Assembly (NCBI GenBank): GCA_030430565.1
Contig: JAUIKS010000003.1
Coordinates: 248,001 to 312,000, forward strand
From: Polyangia bacterium
GTDB lineage: Bacteria > Myxococcota_A > Polyangia > Nannocystales > Nannocystaceae
Reading direction: 5' to 3'
Length of the DNA stretch: 64,000 nucleotides
Position 1 is the stretch's first letter. Every line of letters starts with the position of its first letter. The notes beneath the pieces were generated by a model. The model saw nothing but the letters and a program-made list of their open reading frames with translations. It did not search any database and was not told where the DNA came from. Positions 47,068 through 56,116 of the stretch are shown here, one piece after another. Both the position numbers and the translations under genes were made by a program.

Positions 47068-48167
47068 GACGAGGCTTCGACGACGAGCTTGAGCGCGCGG
47101 CGGGTCGTCGCGGCGAGCGTCTGCCGCGGCGCGCCGGCGAGCGCCGGGTAGGCCTCGCAGGGGGTGAAGCAGCCGCCGCAGGCGAGCCGCTTGATGTCGG
47201 CGCGAGCGTCGAGCACGGCCCGAGAGTGCCACAGCTCGGCGATGGCGCGCTCGCGGATGTTCCCGAGCGGGCGATCGTAGACGTGGCAGGGGTAGAGGTC
47301 GCCCTCCGGCGAGATGAACGCGGTGCTGCGCAGCGACTGACAGGTGACGCCCGAGGGCTCGCCGCGCTGGTAAAATTCGAGGTTGACGAGGAACAGCAGC
47401 TCCATCAAGTCGACCAGGCCCGTGGGCATCCCGCGGCGGCGGACGTGCTCGCGCACGAGCTGCTGCGGGCGAACCCGCGCCTCGCTGGCGAGCGTGGCGT
47501 TGTTGAAGAAGTGCCCCGAGACCTGCAGCCAGTTCCAGTGCCACTCGCGGTCCGAGAAGCCGGGGACGCGCACGCGCAGGTAGTCGCCGAGCGCGTCGAC
47601 GGCGTCGGCGTTGAAGGGCGTGATCGTCGTGCCGAGGTAGACCTCGACGCCGTCGAGCGCGCGCAGGGCTTCGAAGCTTGTGAGCGCGCGCTCGAACGAG
47701 CCCGCGCGCCCGCGGATCTTGTCGTGAACCTCCGGCGGACCGTCGACGCTGACCGTGATGATGAGGTCGAGGCGATCGCCGAACTGATCGCGCAGCGCGG
47801 TCGTGGTCTCGACGATCCGCCGCGTGAACCACCCGTTGGTCGGGAAGTGCAGGATCTTGAGCGCGCGGGCGCGCGCGGCGATCGTCATGAGGAGCTCGTG
47901 CGCGTCGCGTCGCAAGAACACCTCGCCGCCGGTGACGTCGAGCCAGGTGAGCCCCGGGAGCTGATCCATCAGCGCGCCGAGCTCCTCGGGCGTCAGCTCG
48001 TGCCCCGCGGGCGCCTCCCACGTCTTGCACATCGCGCAGCGCAGGTTGCAGCGGCGCGTCACGTCGATCACCAGGCGGTTCGGCGTGCTCGGCCGTCGCA
48101 CCCACGTCTCCATCAAACGGGCGATCAGCGCGGCGCGTCGCTGGAGACGCCGGGGGCCGAGGGGCAT
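47064..48167 (-). CDS. Radical SAM protein with C-terminal SPASM-like Cys cluster (367 aa)
   Basis: ATG at 48167. TRRCNLRCAMCKTW is the CxxxCxxC [4Fe-4S]-SAM motif; LDVTGGEVFLRRD is the GGE motif; TVSVDGPPEVHD and TTITPFNADAV fit the barrel. C-terminal Cys (VTCQSL, DLYPCHVY, LACGGCFTPCEAY) form a SPASM/twitch-type auxiliary cluster region. Such enzymes modify peptides (RiPP or quinohemoprotein maturation) or small molecules. The only co-operon partner is the toroid protein; no precursor peptide was found. Confidence 0.88.
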   Translation of the reverse strand: MPLGPRRLQRRAALIARLMETWVRRPSTPNRLVIDVTRRCNLRCAMCKTWEAPAGHELTPEELGALMDQLPGLTWLDVTGGEVFLRRDAHELLMTIAARARALKILHFPTNGWFTRRIVETTTALRDQFGDRLDLIITVSVDGPPEVHDKIRGRAGSFERALTSFEALRALDGVEVYLGTTITPFNADAVDALGDYLRVRVPGFSDREWHWNWLQVSGHFFNNATLASEARVRPQQLVREHVRRRGMPTGLVDLMELLFLVNLEFYQRGEPSGVTCQSLRSTAFISPEGDLYPCHVYDRPLGNIRERAIAELWHSRAVLDARADIKRLACGGCFTPCEAYPALAGAPRQTLAATTRRALKLVVEASS

Positions 48168-48483
48168 GCGGATCACTATACCGCAGGCGATCTTTGGCGA
48201 CGGCGGCGGGCGTGGAGGTGGGGGTAGGTGGGCGCGCGCGAGCCGACGCGCGCCAGGCCCATAGGTCATGTCGGTCGGGCGCGGCGAGCGCTCGCCGCGT
48301 GCTGGGCGAGCGCGGCGGCGCGGCGCGGATCGGCGCGGAGCTCGAGCGCGCGCCGTCGAGGAGCGACTGAGGGAGCGGAGCGCGACGGTCGGAGCGCGGA
48401 CTTCGTCACGAGCCCGCGCTCGCGTCACGTCGCGCCGCCGGGACCCTTGGAGCAGGTGTAGATACAGCGAGCGGTCAGAAAGC
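48168..48483. other. Intergenic, no gene seen
   Basis: Upstream of the radical SAM pair; high GC, no supported frame. The promoter of the pair should be near 48170-48200. Confidence 0.5.
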
Positions 48484-49170
48484 TCAGGCGCGCTTGGCGA
48501 TCTCTTCGGTCAGATCGATGACCGCCTTCCACTCCGAGAGTCGGCGCGCGCTGAGATCGTGGATCTGGTCGAGCGAGCCGGTGCGCCCGGCGATGTCGGC
48601 GGCCATCGCGTCGGCGAGCTGCGTGAGCCGCTGGGTCCGGTGGGCGCGCTCAAACGGGCGCCACAGCAGCTGCGCGGCCGCGACGAAGGCGGCGGCGAGC
48701 ACGATCAGCAGCGCGCCGACGAGGATGTTCTCCGTCGCGAGCGAGTAGACCCCGACGCCGAGCAGCACGCCGGCGAACACGCCGCCCAGGATCAAGCTGA
48801 GGCGCAGCCGTCCGCGGCGCTTGCGGAGCACGCGACCCGCTCGCGTCGCCAGGGCGTCGAGCTCGGCGAGCGGCGTGATGGTGGTGAAGTCGAGCGCGCG
48901 GAGCGTCCGAAGCGGGTTGTCGGCGAGGCTGTCGGCGCCGAGGCCCTCGCCGCTGAGGCTCGAGCTGGCGAGGCTGGCGGGCGCGTCGGTCGGTCGCGTC
49001 GCGCCGCTTTGGGAGCCGTCGCCCGCGCTCGGGATCGAGTCGCGCGCGTCGAGGACCGTGTCGGCGATCTCGGCGTCGCGCACGGTTGACTCCGCGCGCT
49101 TGCGGAGCGCCCGGAGGCTGCGCGCCAGGCTCGGGTTGTGGCGCGCGACTTCGAGGATGAACTCACTCAT
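48484..49170 (-). CDS. Two-TM membrane protein with coiled-coil ends (228 aa)
   Basis: A Ser/Gly-rich linker (about 48-85) follows an N-terminal helix. Two TM segments lie at about 126-146 (LILGGVFAGVLLGVGVYSLA) and 149-168. The C-terminus (LTQLADAMAADIAGRTGSLD onward) is helical. No family recognised. Confidence 0.7.
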   Translation of the reverse strand: MSEFILEVARHNPSLARSLRALRKRAESTVRDAEIADTVLDARDSIPSAGDGSQSGATRPTDAPASLASSSLSGEGLGADSLADNPLRTLRALDFTTITPLAELDALATRAGRVLRKRRGRLRLSLILGGVFAGVLLGVGVYSLATENILVGALLIVLAAAFVAAAQLLWRPFERAHRTQRLTQLADAMAADIAGRTGSLDQIHDLSARRLSEWKAVIDLTEEIAKRA

Positions 49171-49267
49171 GCTGCGTTCGCGAGTGGCGGCAGCATGGCA
49201 TATTTTTCCCCGCGCGAAACGCCGACGCGCGCGTGTTCACGCGCACGCCTGCGGACAGCCGCGCGAG

Positions 49268-50761
49268 CTACTCCGACGGGCGCCAGCCGGCGTCGTCGAG
49301 CCCGGTGTAGGTCGCGGCCGGCACCATGCCGAGCCACGGATCCTGGCGCGGGGTTAAGAACAACTCGGTGTACACGCGCCGGTTGAGCGCCTCGAGGGAT
49401 GTGTTGGCGCGGGGGCCCTCGAGGTCCGCGATCATCCACCGGTGGATCGTTCGGTGCAGATCCCAGGTGTTGCGCACCGTGTCCTCGGCCAGGCTCGCTC
49501 GAAACGCGGCGAGCATCTGCTCGAAGCTCGCGCCGTCGCGTCTGCGCGTCGGCTCCTGCCTGCGCATCAGCGCGAGCGTGGTCTCCGAGAGCGTGACGCG
49601 AGCCGCGTAGCGCTCGCTCAGGCGCGTCCACATCTGCTCGGGATCCGGCGGCTCAGCCTCAGCGCCCAGCTCCCCGAGGCCGCGCAGCATCGGGCGCTCG
49701 ACCCTCATCTTGCCGATCGCGCGGGGCATCGCCGCGCCCGCGATCGGGCCCAGGCTGTCGGCCGTCGGCGAGTCGGTCTTCGCGGGCGACGGCCGCTGCG
49801 GCGCGCTGGGTTCGCTCGGGGCCGCGTCGACGATGCTGCGGAATTGCCAGGGGGAGTAGCCGGCGTCGATGAGCTCCGCGCGCAGGTCGGCCCCGATCCC
49901 CTCGAGCTGCCGCGCGTGATAGCGCGTCAGCTGCTCGTGGTAGACGCGCTCGCGCTCGCGCGGCTCCCCGCCCAGCGCGCGCAGCTGCATGTTGATCGCC
50001 ACGCCGCGGCTGATCGCCTTGGTGAAGGCCTCGGCGCTCATCAGCCCGGGGATCGCGTCGAGCGGTCGGCCCTCGGCGTCGAGCACGTAGTGCACGCTGT
50101 TGCCGGTGATCGTCCGCTCCAGTACGTCGCCGTCACCGAAGTCGATGGTGATGCGCGGGGCGGGGCGCTCGGGTCGCCAGTGCAGCACGTAGCGCTCGCG
50201 CAGGAGCTCGTTGACCATCGGGTCGGGGTAGAGCACGGCGCGGAAGAACCGGCTGTTCGCACAGCTCAGCGGATCGTCGAGTCGCCCGAGCAGACGCAGC
50301 GAGAGGATCGGTTTACCGGTCTCACGCGCCTCGGCCTTCGCGGCCTCCAGATCGGTGTGCCAGTACAGCCGCGAGGTGTCGCAGTCTCGCTGCGCGCACG
50401 CCTCATCGAGGGCCGCGCGGGCGCGCAGCGTCGTCGGCGCGAGCGCGCGCGACGGGGTGCTCAGCGCGGCGCGAAGCTCCTCGCCGTGGGCGGTCCAGAG
50501 CGCGTCGACGCCGGCCGTGCCCGCGGCGCGCAGCAGCGCGCGGGCGCGCGCGGCCACGCGCTCGTCGGCGTCGATCGCCTCGATCGCGAGCCCCGCGAGG
50601 TCACCCGGCTCCGCGGGCGCGCGCTGCAGCGCCTCGTCATCGCAGCGCTCGTCGACGGCGAGCGCGGGCGACGAGGTGTCAGAGCTGGCGTTCCAGACGC
50701 AGCCGGTGAGCAGGAGCGCCGAGGCGATGGACGCGGCGAGCGTCGAGCGGGTCGTGGTCAT
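49268..50761 (-). CDS. Lipoprotein with thioredoxin-like domain lacking CxxC (497 aa)
   Basis: Lipobox SALLLTGCVW. Residues about 135-260 read as a thioredoxin/DUF255-type fold (DLEAAKAEARETGKPILSLR, then CANSRFFRAVLYPDPMVNEL, then TGNSVHYVLDAEGRPLDAI). The CxxC pair is reduced to one Cys (SCANS). The C-terminal half is helical with a Pro/Ser linker. Probably a periplasm-facing binding or redox-inactive variant. Confidence 0.7.
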   Translation of the reverse strand: MTTTRSTLAASIASALLLTGCVWNASSDTSSPALAVDERCDDEALQRAPAEPGDLAGLAIEAIDADERVAARARALLRAAGTAGVDALWTAHGEELRAALSTPSRALAPTTLRARAALDEACAQRDCDTSRLYWHTDLEAAKAEARETGKPILSLRLLGRLDDPLSCANSRFFRAVLYPDPMVNELLRERYVLHWRPERPAPRITIDFGDGDVLERTITGNSVHYVLDAEGRPLDAIPGLMSAEAFTKAISRGVAINMQLRALGGEPRERERVYHEQLTRYHARQLEGIGADLRAELIDAGYSPWQFRSIVDAAPSEPSAPQRPSPAKTDSPTADSLGPIAGAAMPRAIGKMRVERPMLRGLGELGAEAEPPDPEQMWTRLSERYAARVTLSETTLALMRRQEPTRRRDGASFEQMLAAFRASLAEDTVRNTWDLHRTIHRWMIADLEGPRANTSLEALNRRVYTELFLTPRQDPWLGMVPAATYTGLDDAGWRPSE

Positions 50762-51064
50762 GGTGGCGAATTCCTCGTGTCAGCCATGAACCCGCGGCGC
50801 CGCCCCGGCGCGCGCCCGATCGCGGCGTCGTCTCAGCTGGCCTCGAGTCCATGTTCTTGGGGATACGTCTCCAGCCTACGCGGGCCGTCGGCGCCGCGTT
50901 GTCAAGCCTGTGTAAAACGCTCGGTCGGATTCGCGCCGGCGCAGCCGGACCATCTCCGCAGATCCGCCGTGGCCGAGCTCGAGGCCGCCGGTCCGCTCGG
51001 ATCGCGCTGACGAGCGCGTCGTCGATCGAGAGCGAGCTGAACGATTGGACTGGTACGCTACCGC
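50762..51064. other. Divergent promoter region
   Basis: Space between a minus-strand lipoprotein and the repeat-bearing lipoprotein; no gene seen. Confidence 0.5.
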
Positions 51065-52354
51065 GTGCTCGATGCCCGTCGACTCCGCTCCCACCTGCTA
51101 GCGACCCTCGCGGTCGGGCTCCTCGCCGCCTGCGATCGCGGCTCCCCCGAGCCCGCGCCAGTCACCGCGAAGACCACGAAGCAGCCGGACACGGAGCAGC
51201 TGGACACGAAGCAGCCGGACACGAAGCAGCCGGACGCGGAGCAGCCGGACACGAAGCAGCCGGACACGGAGCAGCTGGACACGAAGCAGCTTGACACGAA
51301 GCAGCCGGACACGAAGCAGCCGGACACGAAGCAGCCGGACACGAAGCAGCCGGAGCGCCCCGACGCGCTCGACCGGCCGAAGCGGCCCAGGCCGACCTGC
51401 CCCACGGGACATTGGTGCGGCGACGCGAGCGCGGCGCGCCCGCTCGCCAAGGGGAAGACCGAGAAGCTCGCGTGCCCCGAGCAGCTCAAGTTCGTCCAAG
51501 GCGTCAACATGGCGGACCCCGAGTACCGCGGGCTCGAGTTCATCCGTGAGCCGATCCTCGACGTCAGCGCGACGCAGACGAAGCGCGACGCCGGTGATGA
51601 CGACACCTGCTGCTACCGCTGGACCATTCCCTGCCCCGGCGGTCGCCCGGTGCTCGACGCGCGCGGCGAGCTCGTTCGCCCAGCGCTGCGCGCGGTCGTG
51701 GATCATCCCGAGACGCGCGCGCGCGCGATCGCGGGCTGGCTCGACGACGCCCGCAGCGAGAGCGCCTCGATCGCCTCCTTCGAGCGCGTCGTCGCGGAGC
51801 TTCGCGCGGTGGGTGCCCCCGCCGAGCTCGTCGCGGCGGCCGCCGAGGCGGCGCGTGACGAGGCGAGACACACCGCGCTGTGCCTCGACGCGGCGCGGCA
51901 GCTCGGCGCTCGCGACATCACGCTCGGCCCGCGTGAGCCAGCGCCGCCGCGGCCCGCGAACCTCGTGCGCCTGGCCGTCGACACCTTCGTCGAGGGGGCC
52001 GTGGGCGAGACCATGGCGGCCCTCGCGGCGACACGCGCCGCCGCGCGCTGCGAGCTCCCGCAGATCCGCGCGGCGCTCCTCGAGATCGCCCAGGACGAGA
52101 CGCGCCACGCCGCGCTGGCCTGGCAGACGCTGGCCTGGGCCGTCGAGCGAGGCGGCGCGCCGGTCATCGAGGCGCTGCGATCCGAGGCGCGGCGCGCTGG
52201 CGCAGCGCTCGATCCCGAAGGCGACGACGCGCGCGCGGGGTCGGCAGAGGCCGGCCTCGAGCCGCTCGGGCGACTCGAGCCCGCAGCCCTCGCCGAGGTC
52301 CGTCGCGACGTCTGGCGAGAGGTGATCCAGCCGCTGCTCGCTGCGGTCGCGTAG
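51065..52354 (+). CDS. Lipoprotein with 12 pentapeptide repeats and a ferritin-like domain (429 aa)
   Basis: GTG start. Lipobox VGLLAACDRG. Residues 38-97 are twelve D-T-K/E-Q-P/L pentapeptides encoded by 15-bp repeats. A Cys-containing segment follows (about 110-195). The C-terminal half (about 195-429) is a helical bundle with two Glu/His pairs: EAARDEARHTAL and EIAQDETRHAAL, plus ESASIASFERV and VEGAVGETMAAL. These are spaced as in ferritin-like di-metal proteins. An outer-membrane ferritin-like domain on a flexible acidic/polar stalk is unusual. Confidence 0.85.
   Translation: MLDARRLRSHLLATLAVGLLAACDRGSPEPAPVTAKTTKQPDTEQLDTKQPDTKQPDAEQPDTKQPDTEQLDTKQLDTKQPDTKQPDTKQPDTKQPERPDALDRPKRPRPTCPTGHWCGDASAARPLAKGKTEKLACPEQLKFVQGVNMADPEYRGLEFIREPILDVSATQTKRDAGDDDTCCYRWTIPCPGGRPVLDARGELVRPALRAVVDHPETRARAIAGWLDDARSESASIASFERVVAELRAVGAPAELVAAAAEAARDEARHTALCLDAARQLGARDITLGPREPAPPRPANLVRLAVDTFVEGAVGETMAALAATRAAARCELPQIRAALLEIAQDETRHAALAWQTLAWAVERGGAPVIEALRSEARRAGAALDPEGDDARAGSAEAGLEPLGRLEPAALAEVRRDVWREVIQPLLAAVA
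51176..51355 (+). repeat. 15-bp tandem repeat, 12 units, in frame
   Basis: Units are variants of ACGAAGCAGCCGGAC. Order by first four residues: TKQP, TEQL, TKQP, TKQP, AEQP, TKQP, TEQL, TKQL, then TKQP four times. The last four units are near-identical, which points to recent expansion. In-frame unit length means copy number can change without breaking the gene. Confidence 0.95.
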
Positions 52355-52383
52355 CCGCGTAGCCGCGTATCATCACTCTTTAG

Positions 52384-53118
52384 TCAGTCCCCAACCGCCT
52401 CATCGCCGTCGGAGGGCCTCCCGTCCCCGCTGACTTTGTCGAGCTCCATGATTCGCTTGTTCCACTCGGGCTCCTCCCATTTCATCGCTCCGACAGCGAG
52501 CGGGGTCCACGGTGTGGGCGTTTGGACCCTCCAAACCACGCCAGCCTCATAGTCGAACGTAATCCCGCTGTCATACGGTCCGACGACGAGATAGCCGTGC
52601 GCCGCGCTCTCCACCCCTCGAGCGTCCACAACGCAACCAAGGTCAGAGTACGCTCGTCGAATCTGATCCGGTGTAGAACCAACCCCGACTCCCCGCTCGG
52701 TCACGAGCTTCGACGGCGCGACAACAGAGACGCTCGTTACAGCTAGACCAGGTCCGCCCATCGCGATCGTTAAACCACGAGACGGATACCTCCAGTACTC
52801 GGTGCCGTCGTTGCGAATGTCGTCGGGGTTCCAGCGTTCAACAAGCTCAGGCCGCCCCAGCCGCGCGCGAACTTGACCCGGGCTCATGTTCTGGCGCAGA
52901 CCGCCGACTCCATCGGCATACAGGAGATTGTCGCAGGTCAGCTTGATCTCGTCCGTCTTGGGGCTCTCCGGTCGAGCCTGGTCGACACGCGCGCGGCCTT
53001 CTTCACGCTGGCTCTCCGCTCCTGACGAGCGTGGGTTATTCCAACCTGAATCGTCGCATGCGACCGGTGTGATCGCCGCCAGCTGAATACCTAGGATCGT
53101 CGGCGAAATTCGTCGCAT
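52384..53118 (-). CDS. Lipoprotein with BamE/SmpA-like fold (244 aa)
   Basis: ATG at 53118 is chosen over 53208 because it gives a leader with lipobox (GIQLAAITPVACDD). RQNMSPGQVRARLGRPELVE followed by TEYWRYPSRGLTIAMG looks like a BamE-type alpha/beta module, and VGVGSTPDQIRRAYSDLG like a second one. Such folds occur in envelope-assembly and unrelated lipoproteins, so the exact role is open. Confidence 0.7.
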   Translation of the reverse strand: MRRISPTILGIQLAAITPVACDDSGWNNPRSSGAESQREEGRARVDQARPESPKTDEIKLTCDNLLYADGVGGLRQNMSPGQVRARLGRPELVERWNPDDIRNDGTEYWRYPSRGLTIAMGGPGLAVTSVSVVAPSKLVTERGVGVGSTPDQIRRAYSDLGCVVDARGVESAAHGYLVVGPYDSGITFDYEAGVVWRVQTPTPWTPLAVGAMKWEEPEWNKRIMELDKVSGDGRPSDGDEAVGD

Positions 53119-53441
53119 ATACGCAGCATAGTCGAGCCTTCGTAACTCTACCCTACCAACTCGCGGCGACGCCGCTGGCTGGACGATCCGAACCGTGGTC
53201 AATTTCATAGTCAGGGCTCACCGGACCGAGGTCGGCGCTGGACAGCAGCACCTCTTCTACACATGATCGGGCTCGGTCCTCCGGCGCGCGCTGGCGCCCG
53301 CTGCTCTCCGCCAAAGGGCGCTTGAGCGCCGAGCGGGACGCGTTGTCACCTGATTTTGCACGATGAAGTCGATGGGGCGATATCTGTGCGCCGTGAAAGG
53401 GGTTGACGCATCTCGCCCAACGAACCAGTCTACGCGCAATG

Positions 53442-54143
53442 CTCGACCATCATCGTATTTCGAAGATCGTCCTCGTTGGTATAGCGAGCACGGTTCTCGC
53501 GTGCACGAACGCGGACGGGTCGACGGCGGGCGACGGCTCGGACAGTGACACCAACGCGTCGAGCACGAGCGAGTCGGGGAGCTCTAGCGACGCAGGCTCG
53601 GCAGGTACCGGCGCCGCGCAGGACGACCTGGGGCCCTGCGGGCGGCTGGCCTCGTGCATCGAGACGCTCGACCAGCCCATCACGCCGTTCCTCGCCGTCT
53701 ATGGCCCGGGCGGGACGTGTTGGGAGGAGTTCTCGCAGGAGCAGTGCTGGCAGGACTGTCGCGCGCTCTATGACGGCTACGACAGCAGCTGCGGGAGTGA
53801 GCCGAAGTGTTGTGAATGCACGACGGCGGAGCATTGCGAGTACTCTCCGGAGTACGACGCGTGTATCGACGAAGAGTGCGGCGTTGAGCCCGAGCAGCCC
53901 GACACGACGGGGTGCGAGCTCTTGTTCGCAAATTGCGATGTCGACTCGTTCGGCGGCGCCAACTTCATCGCGGACTTCTGCGAGTCGATGGTCTGCATCG
54001 AGGAGGTCAACGAGTTTCTAGTGTGTACATTCGAAAACTATTCCCCGCCGTGCGACGCGGTCGAGTGCATCCTGATGCCAGGGGAGTGCTCTGGCACCTG
54101 CACCCCCAAGGAGCAGGCCGCGTTCGAGTGTGCCTTTCAATAG
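53442..54143 (+). CDS. Cys-rich lipoprotein (233 aa)
   Basis: ATG at 53442; lipobox GIASTVLACTN. Ser/Asp/Gly linker to about 60, then about 24 Cys residues in a domain with EPKCCECTTAEHCE and ECSGTCTPKEQ. This fits extracytoplasmic disulfide-bonded modules common in Nannocystaceae-like lipoproteins. No catalytic motif seen. Confidence 0.75.
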   Translation, partial: LDHHRISKIVLVGIASTVLACTNADGSTAGDGSDSDTNASSTSESGSSSDAGSAGTGAAQDDLGPCGRLASCIETLDQPITPFLAVYGPGGTCWEEFSQEQCWQDCRALYDGYDSSCGSEPKCCECTTAEHCEYSPEYDACIDEECGVEPEQPDTTGCELLFANCDVDSFGGANFIADFCESMVCIEEVNEFLVCTFENYSPPCDAVECILMPGECSGTCTPKEQAAFECAFQ

Positions 54144-54177
54144 CCGCTGGGCCGCCGCGGGCGCCCTGACGCGCGAC

Positions 54178-54204
54178 GCGACCGACGGGTAGCCCGTCGG
54201 TCGC
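54178..54204. terminator. Strong hairpin between convergent genes
   Basis: GCGACCGACGGG-TAG-CCCGTCGGTCGC, a perfect 12-bp stem with a 3-base loop, 35 bases after one stop and 23 bases after the convergent one. Likely a bidirectional terminator; no T-run on either side. Confidence 0.8.
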
Positions 54205-54226
54205 GTATGTCGAAACGAACAGCTCG

Positions 54227-54946
54227 CTACTGACCCGTCGGCGTCCCGGCGGGCGCGGGCTCGGTCGGGGCGGGCTCGGTCGGGGCGGGCTCGGTCGGGG
54301 CGGGCTCGGCGGGGGCGGCCTCGCCCTCACCCTCCTCCGGCGGGAACTGATCGTCGCTCAGCCCCAGGCCCTCCTTGGGCGGCGTCGAGAGCTTGCCGGG
54401 CTGCGGGCTGCCGCAGATCTTCCCGCCGAGCTTGCAGCCGCGGACCGTCAGGTCGCCGACGATCTCGCCCAGCTTTTGCCGGTGGCGCGCGGCGTGCTCG
54501 TTGTCGCCGGCGATCTCGAGCACGATGATGTTCTCGTCGGTCGCGAACAGCACCACCGAGTCAAACTTGCGCACGTCGTCGCCGGGCGAGGTGTACGAGA
54601 AGTCGAAGCGCGTGCCCGACTTGCCGTTCTTGCTCGTCGCCGGCATCTGCGCCTCGAGGTGGTAGCCGCGCCGGCCGTACTTGGTCACGAGGTCCTCGGC
54701 CCAGTACGCGAGCGTGCCGCCGCGCACGTTGTCGAAGGAGCGCACGCGGATGCCCACGTTGTCGCTCGCCTTCATGCGCGAGTCGGAGTGGTAGTCCTGG
54801 ACCTCGGCGAAGCCGGGCGGCGGCTCGAGCTCAAAGGGCTTGCAGGCGCTGAGGCCGAGGGCCAGCGCGAGCGCGCCGAGCGTGGGCGCGGCGCGGCGGA
54901 GGAGACGGGCGGCGGCCGTCGAGAAACGGGGTGTTGTCGGGCTCAT
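54227..54946 (-). CDS. Lipoprotein with C-terminal TEPAP repeats (239 aa)
   Basis: ATG at 54946. Lipobox LALALGLSACKP. A compact domain (about 45-170: GIRVRSFDNVRGGTLAYWAE, FDSVVLFATDENIIVLEIAG) reads like a PsbP/LpoB-type alpha/beta fold. The tail has four EPAPT units, probably a flexible or wall-spanning end. It follows the DUF4349 gene by 8 bases, so they form an operon. Confidence 0.75.
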   Translation of the reverse strand: MSPTTPRFSTAAARLLRRAAPTLGALALALGLSACKPFELEPPPGFAEVQDYHSDSRMKASDNVGIRVRSFDNVRGGTLAYWAEDLVTKYGRRGYHLEAQMPATSKNGKSGTRFDFSYTSPGDDVRKFDSVVLFATDENIIVLEIAGDNEHAARHRQKLGEIVGDLTVRGCKLGGKICGSPQPGKLSTPPKEGLGLSDDQFPPEEGEGEAAPAEPAPTEPAPTEPAPTEPAPAGTPTGQ

Positions 54947-54954
54947 GGTCGCGC

Positions 54955-55929
54955 TCACTTCCACTCGGTGGCCTCGACGCCGAGGTTGTTGACCCAGGTG
55001 AAGGGGTCATTGCTGGACGGGGTGTCGGTGTGGGGGCCCCGCTCGATAAAGTTGAGGGTCAGGGTCGAGAAGCCGATCTGGTTCTGGAGCAGGCGCAGCC
55101 GGCCGGTGGCCTGCTCGAGCTCCATGGTCACGCGGTCGAGCGCCTGGCGCACCTTCAGCGCCTCCTCGACGTTGTGCGCGCGCTTGAGCAGCGCGATCAG
55201 CTGGTCCTGGGTCTCCTGCAGCACGCGGATGCGCGTGCGCAGGTCAAAGTACTCTTCGGTCACGTCGCGGGCCTGGAGGTTGCGGGCCTCGACGACCCCG
55301 AACTCCGCGAAGCCCTCCATCAGCGAGCGCAGCTGCGGCGCCGGGATCCGCAGGATCAGCATGCCCTCCGCCATCTGCTGGACGTAGCCGCCGGCGGCGA
55401 TCGTCATCCGCTCGGCGCGCTTCATCGCCTTGTCGACCTTGAACACCGAGACCTGCATGTTGCCGGTGTAGATGACCTGGCGCGAGATCTCCTCGGGCTG
55501 CTCGTCCTCGCCCTCACCCTCGTCGGCCTTCGCCTTGGCGCGCCGCTTGCCGGCCTTCATGGCCTCGTCCCGCCGCGCGCGGGTGCTGCTCTTGTCCTTC
55601 GCCGGCTCGGGGCTCGAGGCGCGGTTGGCGAGCACCGCTCGCTCCGCGCCGAACTCGAGCTCACTCGGCTCGGCCTCGACCTCCTCGATCATCAGCTCGC
55701 CGTCGAAGCCGGGATCCTCGGGGGCGCCGGCCATCGCGTCGCCGGCGTAGGACGTCGGCGCGGCGGACTCCGACATGGCCTTGGCGCAGCCCGTGCTCGT
55801 CACGGCGAGCAGCGAGAGCGAGGCGAGCGTTGCGAGCAGTCGGCGCGCGCTCGGTCGAGCGCCAGCGTCGGGCCGTCGGGCGCGACGTCGGGCGCTGGTG
55901 TGATTGGAGCGGGGAGGGTGTCTCAGCAT
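54955..55929 (-). CDS. DUF4349-type lipoprotein (324 aa)
   Basis: Leader with lipobox SLLAVTSTGCAK, a charged linker (about 105-145: RRAKAKADEGEGEDEQPEEI), then RQVIYTGNMQVSVFKVDKAM, GGYVQQMAEGMLILRIPAPQ and RDVTEEYFDLRTRIRVLQET. These are the DUF4349 signature with its coiled coil. Some DUF4349 proteins carry a C-terminal TM; here the end is soluble. First gene of a two-gene unit. Confidence 0.85.
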   Translation of the reverse strand: MLRHPPRSNHTSARRRARRPDAGARPSARRLLATLASLSLLAVTSTGCAKAMSESAAPTSYAGDAMAGAPEDPGFDGELMIEEVEAEPSELEFGAERAVLANRASSPEPAKDKSSTRARRDEAMKAGKRRAKAKADEGEGEDEQPEEISRQVIYTGNMQVSVFKVDKAMKRAERMTIAAGGYVQQMAEGMLILRIPAPQLRSLMEGFAEFGVVEARNLQARDVTEEYFDLRTRIRVLQETQDQLIALLKRAHNVEEALKVRQALDRVTMELEQATGRLRLLQNQIGFSTLTLNFIERGPHTDTPSSNDPFTWVNNLGVEATEWK

Positions 55930-56116
55930 CGTGGTCGAACCTCGAGTCGCGTGCGTCTGGTTCGGGGGCTGGCGGCGATTGTACTGCCCAGCCCCCGGCG
56001 GGATCCAAATCGTGAACGCCGCGCGAGCGCGGGCGCTTACAGGTCAACCTCGGCGCGCGCTCACGTCATCCGACGCGCGCTTCCACGCGGCGCCGGGAGC
56101 TTCGCGCGCGGCCGCG

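Noticed and set aside
51176-51355. CRISPR-like or minisatellite DNA without coding role
   Set aside because: The units are contiguous, 15 bp and in frame within a lipoprotein gene.
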